From a virus: a DNA stretch of 64,000 nt. The position numbers were made by a program, and so were the translations under genes. The DNA lies in IMG/VR virus record IMGVR_UViG_3300028809_000012, positions 1 to 64,000 of that record; one strand, 5' to 3'. Shown here piece by piece: positions 1 through 7,851 of the stretch; within the stretch, counting starts at the first letter, position 1, and each line of letters opens with the position of its first letter. Under the pieces are notes generated by a model that worked only from the letters and a program-made list of their open reading frames with translations, was not told where the DNA came from and did not search any database.

Positions 1-1
1 C

Positions 2-658
2 CCTATAGTCCCCCCCGCCTCTTCCTCCTCCCCCTTTCTCCCCTCTTCCCTTCCCCACAAGGAAATTGAGGCGCCAAAGGAGAGGAAGTCGGACCGGGAG
101 GCCACGGAAGTGGCGGCAGTGCTGGACGATTGGCGGGCGGCGACGGGGCGGAAGCGCAACTACGACCCCAAGAGCCGCGGGTGGCGGAAGGTCCGAGACA
201 GGCTCCGGGCGGGCTACAGCCGGGGTCAGCTTCGGCTGGCGGTGGCTGGGGCGCGGGCCGATGGGTTCATGACCGGGACGGACCGCAGCCGGAATCCGGA
301 CGGTGTGGACTACACCTACCCGGAAACCATCTTCCGGGACGATGACACGGTTGAGCGCCACATGCGGACCGCCCGGTCCAAGCTGAAGCCGGAGCCGTGG
401 TGGCCCGTGGACGAGGACGCCGACGTGCCGGCCGCGGCGCCGGTGCGGGCTACGTCCAGTGGCGGTGGGTTCCGGGGCTACACCGGTCGTGAGCTGGACA
501 TGATCCACCTCGTTGCGGCGCTCCGGGACGGTCGCCGGGCGGAGGCGGTGCGTCTGAAGCGGCAGATGGGCATTGCCGGGGAAACCGTGGGGCTGGCGGA
601 ACGGGAGTATGCGCCGTGGCCGGAGGAGTTTGACGCTCCGCTGGAGGTGGCAGCATGA
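2..658 (+). CDS. Phage replication-initiator-like protein, C-terminal part (cut by window edge)
   Basis: The reading frame is open to the left edge, so the gene probably begins outside the window; the first in-window start is a GTG at 110. The visible part has a basic segment (GRKRNYDPKSRGWRK) and then a domain in which a moderately conserved helix (RAGYSRGQLRLAVAGARAD) is followed by a YPETIFRDDDTVERHM stretch. This resembles the C-terminal domain of phage replisome organisers (GYS..DL..A..G...D...........L..IFRD..HVE). Its position directly ahead of a methyltransferase and a primase-helicase fits a replication role. It overlaps the next gene by ATGA. Family match is from memory of the motif; the N-terminal DNA-binding domain is not in view. 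Confidence 0.6.
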   Translation, partial: PIVPPASSSSPFLPSSLPHKEIEAPKERKSDREATEVAAVLDDWRAATGRKRNYDPKSRGWRKVRDRLRAGYSRGQLRLAVAGARADGFMTGTDRSRNPDGVDYTYPETIFRDDDTVERHMRTARSKLKPEPWWPVDEDADVPAAAPVRATSSGGGFRGYTGRELDMIHLVAALRDGRRAEAVRLKRQMGIAGETVGLAEREYAPWPEEFDAPLEVAA

Positions 659-1332
659 AGTTCCGACTGCTTGATTTGTTCGGTGGCGGGGGCGGCTGCG
701 CGAAAGGTTATATGGATGCCGGGTTCCTGGTCGTATCCGTGGACATTGTCCCCCAACCGAGGAATCCTGCTCATCGCTTCGTTCAGGCGGACGCCTTGGA
801 GTTTTTGCGCGAGCATGGACACCGCTTCGACGCGATTCACGCCAGCCCGCCGTGCCAGGGCTACACCCGCGCTCGTAAGCTCGCCGAGGCCCAGGGCAAG
901 GCGGACAAGTCGCCGCGGCTGGTGGAGCCGATCCGCCAACTTCTGATCGCCACGGGCAAGCCCTACGTCATCGAGAACGTACCCGGCGCCCCGCTGCGGG
1001 ATGCCGTCACGCTGTGCGGCTCGATGTTCGGGCTGCGAGTTCGGAGGCACCGGCTCTTTGAGTCCTCCGTCATGCTCGCTGCTCCGTCCAACTGCCGCCA
1101 CAAGGAGCAAGGCCGGCCGGTGGGGGTCTACCACCGCCTCAACGACAGCATTCCGGGTGGCGGCAGAACGGCCGCCACCATGGAGGAGGCGATGGAGGCC
1201 ATGGGCATCGGCTGGAAGATGCGGGTCAAGGACATCTTCGAGGCCATTCCTCCCGCCTATGCGCGGTGCATCGGGGAGCAGTTAATCTCGTATCTGGAAC
1301 GGACGGCGACGATGAGCGCTGAGGCCGCATGA
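655..1332 (+). CDS. Short phage C5 DNA methyltransferase (Dcm-like)
   Basis: A 225-aa class I SAM-dependent methyltransferase of the C5-cytosine family, expected to methylate cytosine in phage DNA. Motif I is LDLFGGGGG (residues 6-14, SAM binding), motif IV is ASPPCQGY with the catalytic cysteine at about residue 67, and motif VI is IENV at 106-109. The protein is shorter than typical cellular enzymes (over 300 aa) and no clear target-recognition domain can be seen, as in other mini phage Dcm proteins. The start overlaps the preceding stop (ATGA at 655) and the stop overlaps the start of the primase-helicase, so the three are translationally coupled. Protection from host restriction is the likely role (inference). 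Confidence 0.88.
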   Translation: MKFRLLDLFGGGGGCAKGYMDAGFLVVSVDIVPQPRNPAHRFVQADALEFLREHGHRFDAIHASPPCQGYTRARKLAEAQGKADKSPRLVEPIRQLLIATGKPYVIENVPGAPLRDAVTLCGSMFGLRVRRHRLFESSVMLAAPSNCRHKEQGRPVGVYHRLNDSIPGGGRTAATMEEAMEAMGIGWKMRVKDIFEAIPPAYARCIGEQLISYLERTATMSAEAA

Positions 1333-3131
1333 GCGAGGCGATCCAGGTTGCGGACCTTGCCGGGCTGCGCGCCCTGCTGGTGGACGATATTCGCCGCAGG
1401 CCCGAGCTGAAGCCGATGCCAGGACCGAACGGCCTGCTCCGCTTTCGCTGCCCGCTGGTGGCCCACGACGATACGACCGCGTCCGCCATGCTGGGCGAGT
1501 ACGGTTGGAAGTGCAGCGGGTGCGGTGGTCAGGGGAGTGGACGCCTGATGGGGCTGGCCGACGCGCTGGGAATCGAGGTGAGCATCCGCCAGCATCGCGG
1601 CTACACGGTGGACGACTACGCGGCGGAGAAGGGATTGCCAGCGGACCGGCTGGAGTCGTGGGGCGTGGTGTCCGAAGTGGGCAAGTTCGGATCGCCCGTG
1701 GTGTACATCCCCTATTATGGGCCGGACGGCGCGCTCCTGCGCCGCCGCCTGCGCCTCCAGAAGCGGCCGGGGAAGAAGAACCAATATTGGGAGGGCGAGG
1801 GCGGCAGCATCCCCGGCTGCTACGGGCTCTGGATGCTACCCAAGATCGCGTCGGATGCCCCTGTGTTCCTCGTGGAAGGGGAGACGGACACGCAGGCCCT
1901 CTGGTGTGCCGGAATCATGGCCTTGGGCCTTCCGGGGGCCGATACGTGGTCGCACTGCCGGGAAGCCGTGCTTCCCTTCCTGAAGGACCGCGAGGTCTAC
2001 GTGTGGGAGGAGCCGGACGGCGGCGGCGCAATCATGGTGCGCTCCATCGCCGCTGACCTGCCGGGCGCCAAGGTGATCCGCGCCGCGGCGGCGGGCGCCA
2101 AGGACCCCTGTGCGCTGCGCCAGCAGAACCCGGACGGTTTCCGTGCTCGCATGGAAGGGTTGATGCGGGCCGCGGAGAAGATCGGCACGCCCAAGCCACC
2201 GTTCGCCTTCGACTCGTTGGTTGGCGATACGTTGGAGCGCATGGCGGAGGAGCGGGAATGTCCGCTGGACGTGGTTCCCACGCCGTGGGCCAAGTGGTCT
2301 GAAGCCTGTGGCGACGAGGGCGGCGAGACGGGTTTGGCGCACGGCTGGTACGTGGTGATCGGCGGCGGGCAGGGTGGACGCAAGTCTATGCTGGCGCAGA
2401 ACTGTGCCGCCACCGCCTTCATGCACGGCGAGCGCGTGGGCTTCGTCTCCATGGAGATGTCGCAGGGCCAGAACGCCGGCCGGTTCCTGCCCATGATCGC
2501 GGACGTGACGGCGGCGGAGCTTGGCTACGGCGAGCGCTTCAACCGTGCGACGTGGGACGCCGCCGCCGAGCGGATGGCGATCATCATGGAGGAGACGGGC
2601 GCCGACATCAAAACGAACCGCGAGTTGCTGCGCAGTGTAGACGATGTGACATCGTCCATACTGCACCTGTGGGAATACGGCGGCTGCCGCACCTTCGTGG
2701 TGGACTATCTCCAGCTCTTGTGGATGCTTTCACAGGGCGTGGAGAAGAAGGTGCACGAGCACGCCATCGCTGGTTCGCAGTCGCTCTTCCGGCTGGCGAA
2801 AGAGCAACGTCTGTTGATCTTCGGTCTATCGCAGCTCACCAACGAGGCCGCGAAGAAGAAGGAGACGCCAGTGATGCAGGATCTCTACGGGGGCATGCAG
2901 ATGGCCGCCGATCCGGACCAGATCATCATCCCCGACCACTCCCGCGTCCGGCCGGTCACGGAGAGCATCAACCTGCACGGCAACGGCCACGCCTACCCCA
3001 CCGGGGACGTGGATAGCGTGGCGGTGCTCGCGAAGAACCGCCACGGCCCGACACTGGAAGTGCCCTTTCGCTTCAACCGCCGCAACCTCCGGATTACGCA
3101 GCGCCACGTACAGGAAGGTGAAGAATGGTAA
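1329..3131 (+). CDS. Bifunctional primase-helicase
   Basis: A 600-aa replicative protein in the style of T7 gp4. The N-terminus carries a zinc-binding primase head (RCPL at about 40, CSGCGG at about 62-67). A Toprim-like segment follows around residue 178 (VFLVEGETDTQAL, catalytic Glu). The C-terminal half is a RecA-fold DnaB-type helicase with Walker A GGGQGGRKS at about 345-353 and Walker B TFVVDYLQLL at about 454-463, followed by SQLTNEA. It would unwind the fork and lay primers. The Walker A is slightly unusual (GRKS rather than GKT/S). The start overlaps the methyltransferase stop, and the downstream SLOG gene starts inside its last codons. Confidence 0.92.
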   Translation: MSEAIQVADLAGLRALLVDDIRRRPELKPMPGPNGLLRFRCPLVAHDDTTASAMLGEYGWKCSGCGGQGSGRLMGLADALGIEVSIRQHRGYTVDDYAAEKGLPADRLESWGVVSEVGKFGSPVVYIPYYGPDGALLRRRLRLQKRPGKKNQYWEGEGGSIPGCYGLWMLPKIASDAPVFLVEGETDTQALWCAGIMALGLPGADTWSHCREAVLPFLKDREVYVWEEPDGGGAIMVRSIAADLPGAKVIRAAAAGAKDPCALRQQNPDGFRARMEGLMRAAEKIGTPKPPFAFDSLVGDTLERMAEERECPLDVVPTPWAKWSEACGDEGGETGLAHGWYVVIGGGQGGRKSMLAQNCAATAFMHGERVGFVSMEMSQGQNAGRFLPMIADVTAAELGYGERFNRATWDAAAERMAIIMEETGADIKTNRELLRSVDDVTSSILHLWEYGGCRTFVVDYLQLLWMLSQGVEKKVHEHAIAGSQSLFRLAKEQRLLIFGLSQLTNEAAKKKETPVMQDLYGGMQMAADPDQIIIPDHSRVRPVTESINLHGNGHAYPTGDVDSVAVLAKNRHGPTLEVPFRFNRRNLRITQRHVQEGEEW

Positions 3132-3553
3132 AGCGAAACGTGGTGGTGGTGACGGGCGGGCGCGGCTACGCCGACCGAGGCGCAGTGTTCTTGGCGCTCA
3201 GTCAATTGCACAAAGGGCGCCCTATCACACTTTTAGTGCATGGCGGTGCGCCGGGAGCGGACGCGCTCGCCAAGGAGTGGGCCGAACACGCTGGAGTGAT
3301 GCTGATGGAGTTTCCCGCTGACTGGGAGAAGTACGGAAGGCGCGCAGGCCCGATCCGCAATCGGGAAATGCTTAAGGAATCGTATCCTGATTTAGTGGTT
3401 GCGTTTCCCGGAGGGAAGGGCACTGCGTCTACCGTGGGATATGCGGAGGAGATGGGATATCCGGTTTGGCGCCCATGCCAGGAAGCGATTGCGTTCGGTC
3501 TGTTCACAAACCGAGCGAGCGTTATTGTGATTGGACCGTCCCACCCTACATGA
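3125..3553 (+). CDS. SLOG-family protein (DUF2493/YspA-like)
   Basis: A 142-aa Rossmann-like protein: VVVVTGGRGYADR at the N-terminus, HGGAPGADALAKEWA in the middle and GPIRNREML then VVAFPGGKGT. These are the hallmark loops of the DUF2493/YspA branch of the SLOG superfamily, related to DprA and Lonely-guy proteins, thought to bind nucleotides or nucleotide-derived ligands. Such proteins are common in phage replication modules but their function is unknown. It overlaps the primase-helicase end by 7 bases; the next gene starts at ATGA over its stop. Confidence 0.85.
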   Translation: MVKRNVVVVTGGRGYADRGAVFLALSQLHKGRPITLLVHGGAPGADALAKEWAEHAGVMLMEFPADWEKYGRRAGPIRNREMLKESYPDLVVAFPGGKGTASTVGYAEEMGYPVWRPCQEAIAFGLFTNRASVIVIGPSHPT

Positions 3554-4125
3554 CCGTTGCCATGACTCCACCGCAAACATACCTCCCCTACTCCCCGCTG
3601 TCTCGCGAAGAGATCGTCGTCGTCGTGGAACGCGTACTCGCCCGTTTTGGCGAGTTGACCATGGACGCCGAGATCACCGCAGCTCTCTATCCGTCCGGCG
3701 CCCCGTGGCGCTGGGCGGACTGGAGCCCCGACGCCGAAGCCATCTACATGGAGGCCATCGAACTGTTCTGCCGGCGGCGGAAGGAGACGATGCGGCGGCC
3801 AGTGCTGATGCAGCCGGAGGACAATCGCCCCAGCCGCAGGCGCCATGTGATAACCACGGACGAGGGCTGGCGGGCGGTCAACGAGAGTCTGCGAGAGTCC
3901 ATAGAAAATCGCCTGACGTGGCCCGACCTTGGACGCAGGCTGGGCGTCCACCCCCGTGCTGCCGAACACCTTCTGAAAGGGCGGCTGGGATTCCGCTTCA
4001 CCGGCCGTTACCAGACGCGCGAGATTGTACAAGGCCCCTGCATGGAATGCGGCAAGCTGCATCCGATGGGGCAGATTGATCGCCACCGCCACGGCCCCTG
4101 CTGCGCCGCCAAACAAGCCGCTTGA
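3550..4125 (+). CDS. Hypothetical protein with HTH-like segment and C-terminal zinc knuckle
   Basis: A 191-aa protein whose start is chosen at the ATGA overlap with the SLOG gene. A possible helix-turn-helix is LTWPDLGRRLGVHPRAAEHL, and the C-terminus has CMECGKLHPMG followed by HRHGPCC, a likely zinc-binding knuckle. The middle contains a tryptophan-rich segment (WRWADWSPDAEAIYMEA). No family is recognised. It is the last gene of the first replication cluster; a promoter lies right at its end. Confidence 0.65.
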   Translation: MTVAMTPPQTYLPYSPLSREEIVVVVERVLARFGELTMDAEITAALYPSGAPWRWADWSPDAEAIYMEAIELFCRRRKETMRRPVLMQPEDNRPSRRRHVITTDEGWRAVNESLRESIENRLTWPDLGRRLGVHPRAAEHLLKGRLGFRFTGRYQTREIVQGPCMECGKLHPMGQIDRHRHGPCCAAKQAA

Positions 4126-4150
4126 CTTCCCCTGCGGATTAGAATAGATT
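4122..4150 (+). promoter_or_regulatory. Sigma70-like promoter
   Basis: TTGACT at 4122-4127 and TAGATT at 4145-4150, spaced by 17 bases, begin inside the last codons of the upstream gene. They would drive 4192 onward, which has a good Shine-Dalgarno (GGAGGAG). The TTGACTT core is the same as in the promoters at 16310, 18889 and 22051. Confidence 0.7.
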
Positions 4151-4191
4151 GCTATGAGTGAGAAGTAGCAACCTATTCCCCGGAGGAGCAA

Positions 4192-4347
4192 ATGGAAGAG
4201 CTGTCGATTGTGCAGGCGGCCGAACGCGCGCTGGAAGTCGCGGAGTCGTGGATCAACGACCAGTTGCAGGGTACGTCCGACTTCGAAAAGGCTTTGGCTG
4301 AGTTAGAGCCCGTACGCCGCGCTATCGCCCGGTTTCGGGGGGCGTGA
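4192..4347 (+). CDS. Small hypothetical protein (51 aa)
   Basis: A short acidic helical protein (MEELSIVQAAERALEVAESW at its start) too small for most gene finders. It has a strong Shine-Dalgarno (GGAGGAG about 7 bases upstream), an upstream promoter at 4122-4150, and a stop that overlaps the next start (GTGATG). No family is recognised. It is the first gene of the SNF2-clamp operon. Confidence 0.7.
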   Translation: MEELSIVQAAERALEVAESWINDQLQGTSDFEKALAELEPVRRAIARFRGA

Positions 4348-7214
4348 TGGCAACGGCGCAGCTCACGGCGGGAGATCGCGTGGAATTGGGGCTCCCTGCA
4401 TGGCTCGCCAAGGACAAGGGTATCGCCAGCCGTGAGATTGCCGCCGAGATCATCCGTGTAACCCCGGCCGCGGTGCAGGTTCGCGCGCACGTGCTGGTGC
4501 GTGAGTGCGAGTTCTGCCAGCGCTGCGGTCGCGACATCGACAATCCCGCCTCCCGCCTGTTGGGATTTGGCTCCGACTGTTCCAAGGAGTTGGGTCTTCC
4601 TCACGCCGAAATCTACGCCGCGATGAGCCCCGCCGAGCGGGAGTCCATCCGGAACCGCGTTGCCACCGAATCCACAATCGAATGCTGGTTGCCGCGCAAG
4701 TGCGTGGAGCTGCGTTCCCATCAACCCAAGGAATCCGATGCTGGACAGGGAGCAGGTGAAGGCGGCGCTTCAATCGGCAGTGGCGATGGTGTTACGTCAA
4801 ATAGAGTTGACGAGATTCGGTCCACCGGAAGCGGCGCCCGGCGCACGAATTCGGGAGATGAATGGATGGATCGACGGGGAGACGGACAAGTTGATGAATC
4901 TGTTGTATCCCGAGAGCAAGAGATAAGGCATTTCCAATCCAAGGAGAAATGTGAAAACAGCGATTTGTCCGCGTTGTCGGCAGCGAGTGGCGCTGACCGG
5001 AGACTGGACTTTTGTGAACCATTACTGGCCCGAGCAGGAAGCGAGGAATCGGTTGATGGAATCTCCGCAGTGCTCCCAAAGTGGGAAGGCGGTGAAGGCA
5101 CGGAAGCCAAAAGGGACGCAATCAGAGAACAAGAGTTAGAGCGGCAGGACCGCGAGCGCTGGGCCAAGGCGGACGCATATCTCAGCGATCTGGAGCGCGT
5201 AGCAGCGGCGCGGGCCACGTGGGAGCGGAAGGAGCCCAAGGCAGAAACCGAAGCTCTGCCTCGTCCCAATTCCCGCCGGGTGATTTGGGGTGGTGAGCGC
5301 TTCCACGTCGTTTTCCCGTACAGCGCGGCGCTGGTTACGGCGATCAAGCAGGTGCCGGGCGCGCGCTGGATCAACGCTCAGAAGGTGTGGGAGGTGTCGG
5401 AGTTGGCCGGCGCGGAACTGCTGCGTTTTGCCGCCCAGCACGGTTTCGAGGTGGAGGCGGAAGCACTGGGGCGCGCGGAGTCTGCGGGCCAGCGCGCGCA
5501 GGCCAACCTTGAAGAAAGCCGCCTGCCCGACACTGAATTCCACGTGGACAACCTCGGCGGCACGCTGCGCCCCTTCCAGCGCGTTGGCGTCTCGTACGCG
5601 TCCCGGCAGCGTCGGGTCATCATCGCGGATGAGATGAGGCTTGGCAAGTCGATGCAGGCATTGGCGACTCTCTGCCACACCGAGTCCTACCCCGCCCTGC
5701 TGGTGGTGCCTGCCACCTTGAAGCCCGCGTGGCGTCGTGAGGCGGAGCGGTGGCTTCCCGGTCGTACGGTGGCTGTGCTGGAGGGCAAGGCGCCGCGGGA
5801 GCCGGACAACTGGATCGAAGTGGAGCCCGTGCTGCGCTACGCCGAGCGGCACGCGGAGTGGTTTGCCGGCTGCATGCGTCAACTCCGCAGCGCCGAAATT
5901 CTCATCATCAATTACGACATCCTGATGGATTGGGCCGGCGTGCGCTGGACCGTGAACGAGCGCGGCAAGCGTATCGTGGATACCTGCGATGGCCCGCTGG
6001 CGGCGATGCTGTTCCGTGGGCTGGTTTGCGACGAGTTCCACCGCCACGTGCTGGGGCGAAAGGCGCAGCGCACGTTGGTGCTCCAGTACCTTGCGGCACA
6101 GTGGAGGACGGAGTGCCGGGAGCGGATGCATGATATGGTGCAGCTACTCCTTTCCGGCACGCCGATGCGCAAGCAGGCCGCCGACCTGATCCAGCCGCTC
6201 CAGATCATCGACCGGCTGGACGACCTTGGCGGTTGGTATCAGTTCGCCACCCGCTACTGCGGCTATGCCGGCGGAGTGATGGGGAGCGTGCGAGTGCCGC
6301 CGGAGGCCATGGTGGAGTTGAACCAGCGGCTCCGGAGCGTCTGCATGGTCCGGCGGAGGCGCCGGGACGTGTACGCGGAGATTCCCAAGGTGGAGCGCCA
6401 CGTCGTGCCCTTCGCCATCAACAACCGCGCCGAGTACCAGAAAGCGGAACAGGACGTGGCGGGCTGGGCGGCGGACCATGCGCTGAAGGACGTTGAGTTC
6501 AACCGCTCGCTGGAGGGGATGAGCCCGGAGCAGCGCCGGGAGGCGCGCAAGGCGAGGGCGCAGGATGCCGCCTACCGGGCGATGCGGGCGGAGGGGCTGG
6601 TGCGTATCTCGGCGCTGAAGCGGCTGGCCGCACACGGCAAGATGGCCGGGGTGACGGAGTGGATCAAGGAGTTCATGGAGGAGTCTGGCGAAAAGCTGAT
6701 CGTCGGTGCGTGGCATCAGGAGATCGTGGAGGAGGTGGCCCGCAGGTTCAGCGCCCCCTACATCCACGGCGGGGTGTCGGCGGGGAAGAAGGACGAGGCG
6801 GTGACGCTGTTCCAGCGCTGCGCGGCGTGCGGCAGGTCGCACGAGCTGCACTATGCCGCGGACTTCCCCTGCCCGGCGTACCGGATGGACGCGGCTACGC
6901 CGCTGATCGCCATCAACTTCCAGAGCGGCGGCATGGGTCTGACCCTGACCGCAGCCAACGATACCGCCATTGTGGAGCTGGGGTGGACGCCGGACGACAT
7001 GGACCAGTTGGAGATGCGGGTGGGGCACATCGACAAGCCCGATCCCGCGAACCACTGGTATCTGCTGGCGGAGGGGACCATTGAGGAGGACATCATGGCG
7101 ATCCTGGATCGCAGGCGGCAGGAGGTGTCCGCCGCCACGGACGGGGACGCTGCCGAGGAGGACCGCGGGATGATGCAGGAGTTGCTGGCGCGCATGGCCG
7201 CACGTGCGGCGTGA
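4344..7214 (+). CDS. SNF2-type DEAD-like helicase with N-terminal zinc-ribbon domain
   Basis: A 956-aa ORF. Residues about 1-130 form a separate domain with CEFCQRCGRDIDNP followed by GFGSDCSKE, a zinc motif usually found as a standalone phage protein. Residues about 270-956 are an SNF2 helicase: ADEMRLGKSMQALATL (Walker A near 429-436, an Arg where Gly is usual), CDEFH as motif II (near 561), LLSGTPMRK (motif III), and SGGMGLTLTAANDTAIVELGW then DQLEMRVGHI for motifs V and VI. It probably remodels or translocates on duplex DNA during replication or recombination. Residues about 132-265 have an improbable low-complexity composition, and two well-formed small genes lie there in another frame. 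The helicase may therefore really begin near 5067-5140, or the two halves may be fused by loss of a stop. Confidence 0.8.
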   Translation: MMATAQLTAGDRVELGLPAWLAKDKGIASREIAAEIIRVTPAAVQVRAHVLVRECEFCQRCGRDIDNPASRLLGFGSDCSKELGLPHAEIYAAMSPAERESIRNRVATESTIECWLPRKCVELRSHQPKESDAGQGAGEGGASIGSGDGVTSNRVDEIRSTGSGARRTNSGDEWMDRRGDGQVDESVVSREQEIRHFQSKEKCENSDLSALSAASGADRRLDFCEPLLARAGSEESVDGISAVLPKWEGGEGTEAKRDAIREQELERQDRERWAKADAYLSDLERVAAARATWERKEPKAETEALPRPNSRRVIWGGERFHVVFPYSAALVTAIKQVPGARWINAQKVWEVSELAGAELLRFAAQHGFEVEAEALGRAESAGQRAQANLEESRLPDTEFHVDNLGGTLRPFQRVGVSYASRQRRVIIADEMRLGKSMQALATLCHTESYPALLVVPATLKPAWRREAERWLPGRTVAVLEGKAPREPDNWIEVEPVLRYAERHAEWFAGCMRQLRSAEILIINYDILMDWAGVRWTVNERGKRIVDTCDGPLAAMLFRGLVCDEFHRHVLGRKAQRTLVLQYLAAQWRTECRERMHDMVQLLLSGTPMRKQAADLIQPLQIIDRLDDLGGWYQFATRYCGYAGGVMGSVRVPPEAMVELNQRLRSVCMVRRRRRDVYAEIPKVERHVVPFAINNRAEYQKAEQDVAGWAADHALKDVEFNRSLEGMSPEQRREARKARAQDAAYRAMRAEGLVRISALKRLAAHGKMAGVTEWIKEFMEESGEKLIVGAWHQEIVEEVARRFSAPYIHGGVSAGKKDEAVTLFQRCAACGRSHELHYAADFPCPAYRMDAATPLIAINFQSGGMGLTLTAANDTAIVELGWTPDDMDQLEMRVGHIDKPDPANHWYLLAEGTIEEDIMAILDRRRQEVSAATDGDAAEEDRGMMQELLARMAARAA
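4738..4926 (+). CDS. Nested small protein (62 aa) inside the SNF2 ORF
   Basis: Starts at ATG 4738 with a Shine-Dalgarno AAGGA about six bases upstream. The product (MLDREQVKAALQSAVAMVLR at its start, ending NLLYPESKR) has a normal protein composition, unlike the overlapping frame of the SNF2 ORF here. Function unknown. It lies fully within 4344-7214 in a different frame. Confidence 0.55.
   Translation: MLDREQVKAALQSAVAMVLRQIELTRFGPPEAAPGARIREMNGWIDGETDKLMNLLYPESKR
4951..5139 (+). CDS. Nested zinc-ribbon mini-protein (62 aa) inside the SNF2 ORF
   Basis: GTG start at 4951 preceded by AAGGAG. The product begins MKTAICPRCRQRVALTGDW and later has H..W and C, a one-sided zinc-ribbon pattern typical of small phage proteins. 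It ends in a lysine-rich tail. The strong ribosome-binding site and sensible composition argue that it is real although it lies inside the SNF2 frame. Confidence 0.55.
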   Translation: MKTAICPRCRQRVALTGDWTFVNHYWPEQEARNRLMESPQCSQSGKAVKARKPKGTQSENKS

Positions 7215-7238
7215 GATTCTTAAAGGGAGACGAGACAG

Positions 7239-7613
7239 ATGATCGTTCGATACGTGGAGTATCTGCATCCGGGCTTGCTGTTCTCCGAAAACAGCTATGT
7301 GAAGTTTCCCGAAGGAGGGTTGACCGGTAAGCGACCGCACACCTTCGGATATCGATTGGTGGAGCGCGAGGAGGTGGAAGGAGAATCCGGAGAGCTTACG
7401 GGCGAATGGAAGGTGTGCTCGCCATGGACCATGCACGGGCGTGAGGAGACGGTGGAGGAAATCCGAGAGAGGGCGGATCCGAACGAAAGAATCCTGCTGT
7501 CCAACATGGAATGCAACGGGTATAAGCGAGTGTGCAGGACGGAGTACGGGCAGGCGATCCCGTTGAAGGATGACGATGTTGTGGTTGGCGACGGGGGAGG
7601 GGAAGATGAATAA
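7239..7613 (+). CDS. Hypothetical protein (124 aa)
   Basis: ATG at 7239 with a purine-rich Shine-Dalgarno (AAAGGGAGA). The N-terminus MIVRYVEYLHPGLLFSENSY is followed by a charged body and an acidic, glycine-rich tail (DDDVVVGDGGGEDE). A single globular domain is likely; no family recognised. The next gene starts inside its last codons, so the two are coupled. Confidence 0.65.
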   Translation: MIVRYVEYLHPGLLFSENSYVKFPEGGLTGKRPHTFGYRLVEREEVEGESGELTGEWKVCSPWTMHGREETVEEIRERADPNERILLSNMECNGYKRVCRTEYGQAIPLKDDDVVVGDGGGEDE

Positions 7614-7851
7614 ATGGAAGCACGACGGCGCGAACCCGTTTGGCGTTGATGGAATCATAACAAGGGCACTGCTTGGCAGTGTGATGGGCGCGGTGGTGGG
7701 GATGAAGGTGAGCGGGAATCTGGATTGGTCGTGGTGGTGGGTGTTGTCTCCGGTCTGGATTCCGCTAGTAGTGTGGGCGTTGTGCTGGTTGATCGCTATC
7801 GGCGCGTGGTTGATGGAGGGAGCGGCGGACATGAAAAGGAGGAAGCGGTGA
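7606..7851 (+). CDS. Small membrane protein with two transmembrane segments
   Basis: An 81-aa protein starting at ATG 7606, overlapping the previous stop. Hydrophobic segments lie at about residues 20-35 (ITRALLGSVMGAVVGM) and 48-68 (SPVWIPLVVWALCWLIAIGA), followed by a positively charged end KRRKR that predicts a cytoplasmic C-terminus. Function unknown. It overlaps the clamp gene start by GTGA. Confidence 0.65.
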   Translation: MNKWKHDGANPFGVDGIITRALLGSVMGAVVGMKVSGNLDWSWWWVLSPVWIPLVVWALCWLIAIGAWLMEGAADMKRRKR

